Shown in pieces: positions 1 to 8,216 of a stretch of 64,000 bases of DNA. A model generated the notes under the pieces. The model searched no databases. It was not told the DNA's origin and was given only the letters and a program-made list of their open reading frames with translations. The DNA lies in contig NZ_CP011026.1 of the NCBI RefSeq assembly GCF_000238395.3, positions 248,001 through 312,000 on the forward strand, read 5' to 3'. This DNA comes from Pseudoalteromonas arctica A 37-1-2 (lineage in GTDB: Bacteria; Pseudomonadota; Gammaproteobacteria; Enterobacterales; Alteromonadaceae). The position numbers were made by a program, and so were the translations under genes. Position 1 is the stretch's first letter. Every line of letters starts with the position of its first letter.

Positions 1-425
1 ATATCGAGTATGGGTGTGGTTTGCTCGCACTCTATAACCACTAAACGTGCCGCGCGACGTGCTATGGCGTAGCTGTCGGCAACGACAATTAATACAGGTT
101 GCCCGTGGTATTGAATTTCATGACTAGTGAGTAATACATCACCAGGAAATACCGGGCCAATATCAAGCTTACCCGGAACATCTTCGGCCGATAAAATACG
201 TTTAACGCCTTCAACTGCCAGTGCGTGACTTGTATCTATTGATTTAATAAAGCCGCTTGTAACAGGGGCGAGCACTGGGTAAGCATGTAGGCAGCCGTAT
301 GGCTCCGGGTTATCGTCGGCAAAATTTGCACTGCCACAAACTTGTTTAATAGCGCTTTCGTGATATTTAGATTGCCCAACGCTACCACCTTGCGCTTTTA
401 GTTTATCCATTTCAAAGTGACGCAT
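1..425 (-). CDS. xdhB: Xanthine dehydrogenase, molybdopterin-binding subunit (N-terminal part, runs off the left edge)
   Basis: This is the start of the large catalytic subunit that oxidises hypoxanthine/xanthine to urate at a molybdenum cofactor. About 141 residues are visible. They include GSVGQSKYHESAIKQV, GSANFADDNPEP and YHGQPVLIVVADSYAIARR, typical of the a/b hammerhead domain that opens the aldehyde oxidase/xanthine dehydrogenase large subunit. The molybdenum-binding domain lies outside the window. The chosen ATG at 425 overlaps the end of xdhA by 14 bp, implying translational coupling; an in-frame ATG at 410 is the alternative start. Family assignment is firm because it is paired with XdhA. 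Confidence 0.9.
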   Translation of the reverse strand, partial: MRHFEMDKLKAQGGSVGQSKYHESAIKQVCGSANFADDNPEPYGCLHAYPVLAPVTSGFIKSIDTSHALAVEGVKRILSAEDVPGKLDIGPVFPGDVLLTSHEIQYHGQPVLIVVADSYAIARRAARLVVIECEQTTPILD

Positions 426-1911
426 GTGAGATCCTCGTAATGGCAATGTTGTTATTGTTGCGTGCTTGCGGCTTACAAAACTCAATACCAATGCGTTGTA
501 ATAAGTTTTTGCTTACCGTAGTGCGGTAATGCGCACTGCTTCTTACATCGCTCATGGGCTTAAAGTCATCGTTAATAGCCGTTGCTGCGTCTATAAAACT
601 ACTTACTTGTAATGATTGAGATATCAGCTTTTGCTCAATATGCTGCGCGCGCTTAGGAATAGCAGCCATACCGCCCATAGCGCAGCGGGCTTGAGTGATC
701 ATGTTTTGTGAATGCTCTATAGCAAGTACCAAACACACGGTAGATATATCGTCTTCAAAGCGTTTTGATATTTTATGACACGCCAGTTTTAGCGACTCAG
801 GGCGCTTTGGGATGGTGAACTTACTAATTACTTCATCGCTTTTAAGAACTGTTTTTTTGTAATCAATAAAGTAGTCGGCAACTTTAATAGTGCGCGTACC
901 AGCGCTGCTTAATAAATCCATTGATGCATTAAGAGCGATTAAAAGGGGAGCTGGATCGCCAATAGGAGAGGCATTCCCTATGCTGCCACCAAGTGTGCCA
1001 CTGTTACGTACTTGGCTTGATCCTAAGCGTTCAAATAGCTCTTTTGACTCTGGGTAATGGTTATAAAATACCTCAACAAATTGGCTATAAGGGAGTGCTG
1101 CACCAATGTGTAACTCACCGTTATTATCTGCCAAGGTGCAAAGCTCCTTTACTTGGCTAAGGGAGATAATTACATCCGGTAAGAGCATGTTTTGGCTAAG
1201 CTCAATGGCAAAGTCGGTGCCACCAGCAACTAAATGTGCATAAGGATAAAGCGCTTTTAGCTCAACAAGTTGCTGGGCAGTTTGTGGTAAGTAAAATTTG
1301 CGAGGACCATTTTTTAAAAATGGAATATCGTCATCATATTGCGTATTAAGTGATGCTTTAAATTGAGCGGCCATTGCTGAGTACGGTTCAGCTTTACGCT
1401 CATAGCTATAGGCTTTTTCGGCTGCAAGTAATATAGGGCTATAACCTGTACAACGGCATAAGTTACCACCAAGTGCATGAATAACCGCTTTTTTACCAGG
1501 GTACGTTGGTTCATTAATATAAAGAGCCAACAAGCTCATTATTATACCAGGCGTACAAAAACCACACTGCGAACCATGGCACTCCACCAGTGCACGTTGT
1601 ACGGGGTGTAAATCGGTTAAGTTTGGGTATAAGCCAGTAGTCACAGCCTCTACCGTTACTATATGTTTTGCATGCGCATTACCTAATAACAATAAACAGC
1701 TGTTCATTGTTTTGTATTGCCAACTAGTTTGCCCGTTTGCATTTATACGCTCTTCACCCACTAAAATTGTGCACGCGCCACAGTCGCCAGTTGCACACCC
1801 TTCTTTGGTGCCCACTTTCCCTTTTTTGGTGCGTAGCCAGTCCAAAATGGTGAGACTTGGCGAACATTCTTGTACTTCAATTGGCGTGTTATTTAATAAA
1901 AATTGAATCAC
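412..1911 (-). CDS. xdhA: Xanthine dehydrogenase, iron-sulfur and FAD subunit
   Basis: Small subunit that carries electrons from the molybdenum site through two [2Fe-2S] clusters to FAD. The N-terminal ferredoxin-like domain has GCATGDCGACTILVG near residue 38. The second cluster domain has QCGFCTPGIIMS and NLCRCTGYSP. The FAD domain follows, with LVAGGTDFAIE and NSGTLGGSIGNASPIGDPAP. I choose the GTG at 1911, giving about 499 residues, because a strong AGGGGG ribosome site lies just upstream and homologues begin at MIQFLLNN-like residues. The ATG at 1947 would add 12 non-conserved residues. It is first in an operon with xdhB, and a TetR-type palindrome lies 133 bp upstream. Confidence 0.93.
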   Translation of the reverse strand: MIQFLLNNTPIEVQECSPSLTILDWLRTKKGKVGTKEGCATGDCGACTILVGEERINANGQTSWQYKTMNSCLLLLGNAHAKHIVTVEAVTTGLYPNLTDLHPVQRALVECHGSQCGFCTPGIIMSLLALYINEPTYPGKKAVIHALGGNLCRCTGYSPILLAAEKAYSYERKAEPYSAMAAQFKASLNTQYDDDIPFLKNGPRKFYLPQTAQQLVELKALYPYAHLVAGGTDFAIELSQNMLLPDVIISLSQVKELCTLADNNGELHIGAALPYSQFVEVFYNHYPESKELFERLGSSQVRNSGTLGGSIGNASPIGDPAPLLIALNASMDLLSSAGTRTIKVADYFIDYKKTVLKSDEVISKFTIPKRPESLKLACHKISKRFEDDISTVCLVLAIEHSQNMITQARCAMGGMAAIPKRAQHIEQKLISQSLQVSSFIDAATAINDDFKPMSDVRSSAHYRTTVSKNLLQRIGIEFCKPQARNNNNIAITRISHASL

Positions 1912-2043
1912 ACAGACCCCCTTAATTTTTATAAAGCCCTGATACATAAAGGCTTGGCGTATGTTTTTTCTTGTTGTTTGCGCACGGGTAACAAAAATAC
2001 TTTTTAATCTTTAATTAGCTTATTGCAGTTACTATGCCATTGT

Positions 2044-2057
2044 TGACCGCTTGGTCA
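2044..2057. promoter_or_regulatory. RutR-like operator upstream of xdhA
   Basis: The sequence TGACCGCTTGGTCA is a TGACC-N4-GGTCA palindrome. The known RutR consensus is TTGACCANNTGGTCAA. The same arms occur immediately upstream of the TetR/RutR-like gene at 21937-22590, so that regulator probably controls xanthine dehydrogenase. The site is 133 bp before the chosen xdhA start, inside the promoter region. Binding is inferred, not shown. Confidence 0.65.
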
Positions 2058-2134
2058 GTTAAGAGCGGTTGGGTTAAATTATCGAGGTATAGGTAATAAC
2101 GGAGTAGCCTTAAAAATAAGGCACGGTGAAGCGA

Positions 2135-2281
2135 ATGCTTTTACTATTTAAATCTAAAGGGGAAAATAGGGCTGGTAAAAGCACGTTAATGAAAATGCTT
2201 TGTGGTGTGATTAAACCTGACCAAGGGGACATGTTTTTTAATGGCCGTATAATACCAATCAACAATGAAAAATTAGGGTAG
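2135..2281 (+). pseudogene. Relic of an ABC transporter ATP-binding subunit
   Basis: A 48-codon frame contains GENRAGKSTLMKMLCGVIKP followed by DQGDMFFNG. This is a Walker A region (normally GENGAGKST) plus the following strand, as in sugar/nucleoside-type ABC ATPases. Nothing before or after continues the domain: the Walker B and signature motifs are missing. The conserved Asn-Gly of the P-loop reads Asn-Arg. It is therefore a decayed fragment. Nucleoside importers of this class often accompany purine genes, so it may be what remains of a transporter next to xdhAB; that link is inference. Confidence 0.75.
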
Positions 2282-2620
2282 GTGTCAGCGTTATTTTTTT
2301 ATGTAACTTTGCAAGTTGGATAGGTATTAGCCTATTAATCTTTGAGTCAATTTTTGTAGGCTATCTTGCTTATTTTGAGTGGATAAATAGCGCTAGCTTA
2401 ATTTATGAGCCTACTTATAAACAACGTGTAAAAAATACCTACTTTTAAAATAATTACCTTCTCAAATATTACCTTTCATAAAACTTAACCTCAAACTGCA
2501 TTCAGTGTAAATTACAGCGTTGTTTTTAAATGTATTTTTTAAAGTTAATTCAACTTTTAAGGGATGTTTTTTGGCACGTAAGTTGATACAACTCCTTATA
2601 AATTTTAAAAAGGAATTACC
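2282..2620 (+). other. AT-rich gap with an unassigned open frame (about 2267-2448)
   Basis: Between the ABC relic and the YicG-like gene there is an open frame ending at 2448 that would encode a hydrophobic stretch (FASWIGISLLIFESIFVGYL) and then a short polar tail. It has no convincing start codon or ribosome site. It may be the C-terminal scrap of a lost membrane protein, perhaps from the same transporter, but I cannot assign it. The remainder to 2620 is AT-rich and presumably holds the promoter of the next gene. Confidence 0.3.
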
Positions 2621-3256
2621 ATGACTGCTGAATACTTTATGGTACTAGGGTTACTCGGTGTCGCATTTTTTGCTGTTGCAGGGGCATTGCTTGGGTATGA
2701 AAAAAACATTAGTGGCTTTGGCGTAGTAGTGGTTGCAACCGTTACAGCACTAGGGGGCGGTACCCTCAGAGATATACTTTTAAACAAACCGGTATTTTGG
2801 ATTGCTACCCCGGAGTATTTGTATTCGACCTACGGGGCCGTTATAGCAACAATTGCATTTATTCGATACTTACCGCGCGTTAATAATTACTACTTTTTAT
2901 TAGTAGACGCTGTTGGTATGGCGTTATTTAATATTATGGGGATAGAAAAAGCACTCATTAATGGCTCTGGCATGGTGGTCGCAATTACCATGGGTATTAC
3001 TACAGGTATATTTGGTGGTTTAATACGCGACGTAATTTGCCGTGAGGTGCCAACTGTGATGCGCAGCGAACCTTACGCCTCTGCGTGTTTAGCGGGTGGT
3101 GCAGTTTATGCCGCTTTATTTAGCCTTAATGTAGATTACATTTGGTGTATTTTAGGGTCATTTTTCACGACTATTTTTTTAAGATTAGGCTCTTTGCATT
3201 GGGGTTGGCATTTAACTATTTTCAGAAAAAAAGACTTCAGAGATCAAAGCGACTAA
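2621..3256 (+). CDS. YicG/UPF0126 (TRIC-like) membrane protein
   Basis: A 211-residue inner-membrane protein with about seven hydrophobic segments arranged as two similar halves. Each half has the family signature, ALGGGTLRDILL near residue 46 and GIFGGLIRDVICREVP near residue 131. In E. coli the family member YicG has been described as a glycine transporter, and the fold is that of TRIC-type channels. The length matches the family, and the ribosome site AAAAAGGAATTACC precedes the ATG. Substrate here is unproven. It is a single gene followed by a convergent broken acetyltransferase. Confidence 0.85.
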   Translation: MTAEYFMVLGLLGVAFFAVAGALLGYEKNISGFGVVVVATVTALGGGTLRDILLNKPVFWIATPEYLYSTYGAVIATIAFIRYLPRVNNYYFLLVDAVGMALFNIMGIEKALINGSGMVVAITMGITTGIFGGLIRDVICREVPTVMRSEPYASACLAGGAVYAALFSLNVDYIWCILGSFFTTIFLRLGSLHWGWHLTIFRKKDFRDQSD

Positions 3257-3258
3257 TT

Positions 3259-3856
3259 TTAGCTACGAGTAGCCCGCGTTTGCATGTGGTACTCGTAATT
3301 ATTCTCATCCGTTATAGTAAAACCCAGCCGCTTATAAAGTTCTAATGCTGGGTTGTTTTTAAGTACTGTGAGTTTAATCGGTTTTGACTGCGCACTTGTA
3401 ATAACTTGTTCAATAACCGCTTTCCCATACCCTTTATTTTGATGCAGTGGATGTATTTGTAATTGCATTATTTCAACGTATTGAGCGTACGTTTGGTATT
3501 TTAAAGTACCAATTGGTACCTCATTTATAACTATAAGATGGGAGCAGTGATATTGGTCATCAAGCCTTAAAACATGCTGTTGCTCAGTTATACCAATCCG
3601 CAATAATACTTAAGCATTTTGCGGGGCTAAATGTGTCGCTACCTGCGTTAAAAAATGCTCATTTAGAACAACTAAATAGCGAATTTTTTGCCTAGCTATC
3701 AACACGTTTTTCCAGCCTCAAAATAGATCACTTAATTAAGCGAATTGGTATTAAAAATAACCCGGCATTTTCTAAGTGTTCAACCATAGTCAGTTTTCTG
3801 AGGCTTAATAAGTAGTCTCTGTCTGAATATGCTGCCTTTATGAATTTAAAAACCAT
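3259..3856 (-). pseudogene. GNAT acetyltransferase disrupted by a 160-bp element
   Basis: The gene is in two pieces. The N-terminal piece starts at ATG 3856 (MVFKFIKAAYSDRDYLLSLR) and runs through ENAGLFL before hitting the insert, whose sequence brings a stop at 3728. The C-terminal piece, ending at 3259, begins ITEQQHVLRLDDQ and carries the acetyl-CoA loop HQNKGYGKAVIEQ and the usual end, NPALELYKRLGF. Removing the insert and one copy of its 3-bp duplication joins ENAGLFL directly to TEQQH in frame. That gives about 144 residues, the normal GNAT length. Substrate unknown. Confidence 0.85.
3591..3750. mobile_element. TACCAAT...ATTGGTA MITE-like element, copy 1
   Basis: A 160-bp non-coding element starting TACCAATCCG and ending AATTGGTA, flanked on both sides by TTA (3588-3590 and 3751-3753). 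It interrupts a GNAT gene whose frame is restored by precise excision, which proves it inserted. Its right half, with ATAGATCACTTA and AATTGGTA, resembles elements at 21129-21232 and 38157-38315. No transposase is encoded, so it must move in trans if still active. Confidence 0.8.
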
Positions 3857-3953
3857 AGTGCTCCCTTGCAACAGCCTTAATGTTTATATTTGTAGAACTA
3901 ACCAAAACAAGTGCGCAGTATTAAATGTGCAAGCCAAGCTAACAAAGGCAATA

Positions 3954-5420
3954 CTACCAATACCCAAGTGCTTTCCACCAAAGCCCGCCAATAATTCCCC
4001 ATACACTTAAATTAATAACGCTCATTATAAGGCCCATTACCCACCAGTCTTTTAATGATACATAGCCTGAGCCAAACACTATGGGTGATGTGCCTGTTGC
4101 GTAATGCGTTAACGACATCATGAGTGATGAAGCGCCAGCTAACAGTAAACCTAAAAATAAAGGCGGAGCGCCAAGCGCCAAACCTGCGGCGTAAAATGCG
4201 GCAAACATAGCAGTAATATGTGCTGTGGTACTGGCAAAAAAGTAATGAGCGTAAAAATACACAGCTACCAATATAATAGCCGATACAATCCAGTCAAAGC
4301 CCAGTTGCGCAATGTTGCTCTCAACAAGTGTTGAAAACCACGTTACCAAACCTAATTTATTTAAAAAAGTGGCCATCATTACTAATGCTGAAAACCAAAC
4401 AACGGTATCCCACGCAGACTTTTCTTTAAGTACATCGTCCCAACTTAATACACCAGTCACTAATAAAACCGATAAACCTAAAAAAGCCACTGCGGTTGTG
4501 TTAACTGCGTAGTCAGCCCCTAAAATCATTGCGGGTACGCCGGCCCATAAAACAAGCAGCATAGCAAAAACACCCACCATTATTTTTTCGCCGTAACTCA
4601 TTGGGCCCATTTCAGTTAATTTAGATTCTGCATATTTTTTAGCGTCGGGCGTACTTTTAACTTCAGGTGGGTAAATGGCGTAAACAACCAAAGGCACAAG
4701 GGCAATACATAGCAAACCAGGAACAAGCGCTGCCAGCGCCCACGTACTCCAAGTAATACTGATATTTGCACCGGTAGCATCAGCAATCAGCTTTACAATT
4801 AGAGGGTTTGGCGCAGTCGCCGTAATAAACATAGCTGATGTAATAGGGTTTATATGGTAGCTCACTAAAGCAAGGTAGTGCCCAATTTTACGAGATGTAC
4901 CTTCCTCAGGGGACGAGCCAAAGCTTGTTGCTATCGACTTCATAATTGGGTGAATAATAGCGCCGCCTCGCGCGGTATTACTTGGCGTTACAGGTGCTAT
5001 AACAAGTTCAGAAAGTGCGAGTGCATAGCCAATACCAACTGTTTTTTTACCAAAAAGAGAAATAAAATTATAGCCAATGCGATTTCCCAAACCAGTTTTA
5101 GCTAACCCCCGAGATATAATAATAGCAATACCAATCAACCAAATTAATGAATTAGAAAAGCCACTTAATGCATCTTTAATAGCGCCAGATGGGCTGTCAT
5201 TAGTTACGCCGGTTAACGCAACAGAAGTAATAGCTAAAATAGCAATGGCGCCGATTGGCATTGCTTTACCAATAATGGCAACAACAGTACCAATAAATAA
5301 AGCGAGCAAATGCCATGCGTTTTCGGTAACACCTTGCGGGGGCGGTACAGCAAACCAAAGTAGTAAAACAATGGCTATAGAAATCAGTCCAGAGGTAACT
5401 CGAATATCAGTACCCTTCAT
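3954..5420 (-). CDS. DASS-family (CitT/SodiT-type) di/tricarboxylate transporter
   Basis: A 488-residue inner-membrane protein with about twelve hydrophobic segments. The two DASS signature regions are visible: APVTPSNTARGGAIIHP near residue 145 and SLTHYATGTSPIVFGSGY near residue 437. These correspond to the paired SNT/SxT loops that bind sodium and carboxylate. Such carriers import or exchange 2-oxoglutarate, malate, citrate or tartrate, and the precise substrate cannot be read here. It is monocistronic, with a long AT-rich promoter region (5421-5706) shared divergently with the DUF417 gene. Confidence 0.88.
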   Translation of the reverse strand: MKGTDIRVTSGLISIAIVLLLWFAVPPPQGVTENAWHLLALFIGTVVAIIGKAMPIGAIAILAITSVALTGVTNDSPSGAIKDALSGFSNSLIWLIGIAIIISRGLAKTGLGNRIGYNFISLFGKKTVGIGYALALSELVIAPVTPSNTARGGAIIHPIMKSIATSFGSSPEEGTSRKIGHYLALVSYHINPITSAMFITATAPNPLIVKLIADATGANISITWSTWALAALVPGLLCIALVPLVVYAIYPPEVKSTPDAKKYAESKLTEMGPMSYGEKIMVGVFAMLLVLWAGVPAMILGADYAVNTTAVAFLGLSVLLVTGVLSWDDVLKEKSAWDTVVWFSALVMMATFLNKLGLVTWFSTLVESNIAQLGFDWIVSAIILVAVYFYAHYFFASTTAHITAMFAAFYAAGLALGAPPLFLGLLLAGASSLMMSLTHYATGTSPIVFGSGYVSLKDWWVMGLIMSVINLSVWGIIGGLWWKALGYW

Positions 5421-5706
5421 TAAAAATGTCCCTAAGTTTTAGAAATGCGTGCATTCTGTGTATTGAAAAGGCGACGTTATTCTACTTCATTTTATAATAA
5501 AAAAAATGACGCACATCATATGAATATTAGACTTATTTAATTTTATTAATAAAGAGGTAATAAACTATAAACTAAAGTGATTGATTAAATTACCTGATGA
5601 GAGCTTACGTTGTGCTTAATCAACTCTTATATTTTTAAGAGTTAGCTTGAATTGTTTTATCGACTAGCAAGGTCTTTGTAAGTCTTAGCGAATACTTGGA
5701 AATACA

Positions 5707-6546
5707 ATGAACTTAAAATTAACCAACAACGTGATTACTTTTTTATTAGCGAGTAGCTTTTTGTTACTTGGCTTATCGTTTGCGTTAGGAGCAAACCCTA
5801 ATACGTTAACGGCTACGTTTAGTTTTTATGGCGTTGATTCGCTAATGTCTGTATCTGCATTAGGTTTGATTAGTGGCTCATTTATGGTTGCTTTAGCGTT
5901 TGCCACCGTGCTCGCTCACCTTAAGCTAATGAAACCTACGCCAGCACTTTTACTTGCAGCAATTATAAGTTTAGTAGCATTACTTACCTTGTTTGCCAGT
6001 AACCGTTGGATGGCTCAACTTGGCGGCTTTCCAATCATTGGTAGTGGGCAGGGCATAATTAAATACTTTGCTGTAGTGCCTTTGTATTTGTTTTTATTTT
6101 ATAAAGATAAACTTACCGACAAACAACACGTACTTTTAAACTTTATACCGGTTGCCATGGTTTTATTGTGGATCGGCGGCATGAAGTTTTATGAGTTTGA
6201 AGCAAAAGGCATTGTAAGTTTAGTAGAAACCTCACCGTTTATGTCGTGGTTATACACGGTATTTAGCGTACAAGGCGCGTCTAACGTGATTGGCGGGTTT
6301 GATGTATTATTTGCTGTGTTATTGGGCTTAGGGCTATTTTTAAATAATAAAAAGCTAATTATTGTAAGTGGCTTAGCGTGTTTAAGCGTATTTATGATGA
6401 CCCAAACATTCTTAATTACCGCCACCGGTGCATTTAGTTCTTCCACTTTATTGGAGCGCTTAGGGCAGTTTGTAATTAAAGATCTTTGGTATATAGCCAA
6501 CCTTGTTGTTATTGCTTTTTTAATGCTATTTAAACCGGCTAAATAA
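5707..6546 (+). CDS. DUF417 (YkgB-like) membrane protein with extra N-terminal domain
   Basis: 279 residues, strongly hydrophobic, about eight membrane segments. The C-terminal half has the DUF417 hallmarks: MVLLWIGGMKFYEFEAKGI, VETSPFMSWLY, and a late TGAF followed by KDLWYIANLVV. Typical YkgB proteins are about 190 residues; the first 130 residues here form an additional membrane domain. The function of the family is not established, though members are often linked to stress responses. A Rof-like gene follows 10 bp downstream, so the two are probably co-transcribed. Confidence 0.75.
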   Translation: MNLKLTNNVITFLLASSFLLLGLSFALGANPNTLTATFSFYGVDSLMSVSALGLISGSFMVALAFATVLAHLKLMKPTPALLLAAIISLVALLTLFASNRWMAQLGGFPIIGSGQGIIKYFAVVPLYLFLFYKDKLTDKQHVLLNFIPVAMVLLWIGGMKFYEFEAKGIVSLVETSPFMSWLYTVFSVQGASNVIGGFDVLFAVLLGLGLFLNNKKLIIVSGLACLSVFMMTQTFLITATGAFSSSTLLERLGQFVIKDLWYIANLVVIAFLMLFKPAK

Positions 6547-6556
6547 AGAGGACGTC

Positions 6557-6808
6557 ATGATCAGTTGCAACCAATACGACTATATCGAAATTGCCTGTAT
6601 GCACCGTTTAAGTATTGAGCTTATATTAAAAAATGGCGATGGTGTATGTGGGATAGCAACTGACACAAAGCGCAATGCTAATAGAGACGAATGCATAGTT
6701 GTTAGCGTAAATAGCGAGTTGCAACTCATTGTGCTCACTACAATTAGTATACTTAAAGCGCGTGAGAAAAACCCATACTTTGACCATGTGAACTTTGATG
6801 TAAAGTAA
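6557..6808 (+). CDS. rof: Rof/YaeO-like Rho-binding antiterminator
   Basis: 83 residues. The opening ISCNQYDYIEIACMHRLSIE matches the E. coli Rof pattern (INCDDYDNLELACQHHL), followed by L.L.NGD and a beta-barrel Sm-like pattern ending in ITTISILKA-type residues. Rof binds the transcription terminator Rho and blocks its RNA loading. The gene starts 10 bp after the DUF417 gene with ribosome site AAAGAGG. The first two-thirds matches well; the end is more divergent. Confidence 0.8.
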   Translation: MISCNQYDYIEIACMHRLSIELILKNGDGVCGIATDTKRNANRDECIVVSVNSELQLIVLTTISILKAREKNPYFDHVNFDVK

Positions 6809-7123
6809 GCACCTCACTCATTCGTTTTATTATAAACACCCCAGCGAGTCTGTATCATTAATATGTTAAGGCTCGCTTATCTCACCAATGCTTTAGCTAA
6901 TTACGCGCTAAATACATAAAGCCAAAATTTTCCTATTACTTTCTTTTGTTCTTTACTCGAGTTTTTCCACCTAACAAGGCTAAACGCCAACTATTAAAGC
7001 GTATAAAAATACTAATTCTGTAATAAGTAAGCCTTTATATGCCCGTATATGGCGTTTGGTTTTTGTGCGTTTGTTAATTATGGTCGTAAAAGGTAGCTAC
7101 ATAAATAAAGCTAACTTACAGAG
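6809..7123 (+). other. 315-bp gap after rof, no gene seen
   Basis: No coding frame with a ribosome site is visible on either strand. The stretch contains a hairpin-prone AGCGAG/CTCGCT pair near 6844-6880. It also has an attC-like inverted pair (CCTAACAAGGC near 6972 with GGCGTTTGG near 7053) that lacks a proper GTTRRRY crossover. A strong terminator follows at 7124. A non-coding transcript or long 3' untranslated region is possible but unsupported. Confidence 0.3.
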
Positions 7124-7156
7124 ACAGCTGTTTAAATAAACAGCTGTTTTAATTTT
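7124..7156 (+). terminator. Rho-independent terminator downstream of rof
   Basis: A perfect 10-bp stem, ACAGCTGTTT with AAACAGCTGT separated by a 4-base loop, is followed by TTTAATTTTG. It stands about 316 bp after the rof stop and would end transcription before the cassette region. Confidence 0.7.
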
Positions 7157-7319
7157 GTCCAATAACATTATTAAACGCCGTTTTGGTGCAAAATAACAAA
7201 GGGCTTTTTGTAGCATATTTAATTACTTGTTTACATTAAAGTTATTTAGTGGAATTATTGAACAATGTAATATACGCCATTTTGGGGGGTTATAATCTCG
7301 AAAGTGGTGTCTAATAAGC
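7147..7319 (+). repeat. Repeat C, copy 1 (leader of first cassette cluster)
   Basis: About 170 bp that are roughly 75 percent identical to 57592-57764. Shared blocks include AACATTATTAAA, AATTACTTGTTTACATTA and TGTAATATACGCC. The edges form an imperfect inverted pair: TTATTAAACGCCGTTTTGG on the left against the complement of the AAGTGGTGT..AATAAG right edge. It truncates the DUF922 gene that follows. It could be a MITE, or a relic of an integron leader/attI, since both copies stand immediately before the first gene of a cassette-like cluster. Confidence 0.65.
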
Positions 7320-7717
7320 AGATTAGTTTTAAATCTGACTGGTTTGTTAATTGGCGCTTTAACTGGAATGAAAGTAATGGTCTGTGCTCTATGACGAGTG
7401 TTAAAAGTACTGTCAAAGTTAATTTCACTCTTCCCAAGTGGGAGAATAGTAATAGTGCAGAGGTAAACCTAAAAAAGCGTTGGGCACATTATTACAATGC
7501 ACTAATTGCTCACGAAAATGGCCATAAAGACTTTGGTATTAATGCAGCTAAAGAGATTGAAAATCGTCTGTCAGTTTTAGCAGCAAAAAATTGCTCTAGT
7601 TTAAAAAGTAAAGCTAATAGTCTTGGTAAAAAGATTATTGATAAATACGTAGTGCTTGAAAAAAAGTATGATAAAAATACTAATCATGGAATGAAAAATG
7701 GGGCTGTATTCCCATAA
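7304..7717 (+). pseudogene. DUF922-type zinc-protease-like protein, 5' truncated
   Basis: The frame (up to 137 codons) carries WRFNWNESNGLCSMTSVKS, PKW, and the metal-binding HENGHKDFGINAAKEIENRL. DUF922 proteins (predicted secreted metalloproteases) normally have a signal peptide and about 70 more residues before the WDVRWRF-like strand. Here those residues are replaced by repeat C, so translation from the GTG at 7304 would start inside the repeat. The HExGH motif and C-terminal helix remain. Its stop is followed at once by an attC-like box (ACATAACAGCACG), suggesting a cassette origin. Confidence 0.65.
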
Positions 7718-7735
7718 AACATAACAGCACGACCA

Positions 7736-8010
7736 GAGGTGGACAGCAAGCACCAAAGCTCACTTTTCACCGCAAATTTTAATAGTGGTGATCCCTTACT
7801 TTTTAATGCTGTTAAGTAAGTTGATTCGTCGTAAGGCGTGTGTTTTTTCCAGCACCTAAATAGTATTCGTATCCACTTAAATGCCAATGAACTGATGATG
7901 GTATTATGAGGCTTTCCTATGGTTTCTTGCTGCCAACTATCGTGGTCAATTAACGGTGCTTTAGCCAAAAATAAATAACGCACAGATAATCCTGCTCATT
8001 CTAGAAAGAG
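7736..8010 (-). pseudogene. IS110-type transposase C-terminal relic A1
   Basis: The reverse strand encodes GKPHNTIISSLAFKWIRILF, RCWKKHTPYDESTYL and LKSKGSPLLKFAVKSEL. This is the end of an IS110/IS116-type transposase; the longer copy at 62656-62935 shows the preceding RYSFWAKAYYEQQKAKGK. No catalytic region is left. It starts directly beside the attC-like box after the DUF922 gene. The normal stop after KSEL has become Trp, so an apparent longer reverse frame runs into the cassette. The relic joins repeat B at about 8038. Confidence 0.7.
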
Positions 8011-8037
8011 TAAAAAAGGTACCCACACTAAATTTTT

Positions 8038-8191
8038 CAGTAATACTTTCCAAAACGCCAATTAAAACAACACCAAACACTTCTTTATATGCTGCGTAAA
8101 AGCACAGTAATCGATTGAACCAAAATAGGAACTCAGCTATGGTTTGTTTATCAATAAAAATAAATAAAAAAACGAGTTAATCTACAGGCTC
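8038..8191 (+). mobile_element. Solo right end of the IS1182-type element (repeat B1)
   Basis: This stretch matches the right-hand non-coding end of the intact IS at 59172-61028 (compare 60880-61028) and ends in the same terminal repeat, GAGTTAATCTACAGGCTC. The next bases are GTTGG, an attC-crossover-like GTT, leading into a small gene. No transposase part remains. Confidence 0.75.
8115..8143 (+). promoter_or_regulatory. Outward promoter-like motif in IS right end, copy 1
   Basis: TTGAAC, 17 bases, TATGGT. The motif is conserved in all four copies of this IS end and points into the gene starting at 8217, 74 bp downstream. Four of six bases match each sigma-70 hexamer with ideal spacing. Confidence 0.5.
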
Positions 8192-8216
8192 GTTGGTACT
8201 AAAGGAGTATCTAGCA

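Noticed and set aside
2262..2290. MITE end ATACCAATCAACAA inside the ABC relic
   Set aside because: No matching right end could be located downstream.
6969..7060. attC-like pair CCTAACAAGGC / GGCGTTTGG after rof
   Set aside because: Only about 7 bp pair and the 3' box GTTTGG is not a proper crossover.
7684..7983. Reverse-strand open frame as a real gene
   Set aside because: It is the C-terminal end of an IS110-type transposase whose stop has mutated; the rest is read-through into a cassette.
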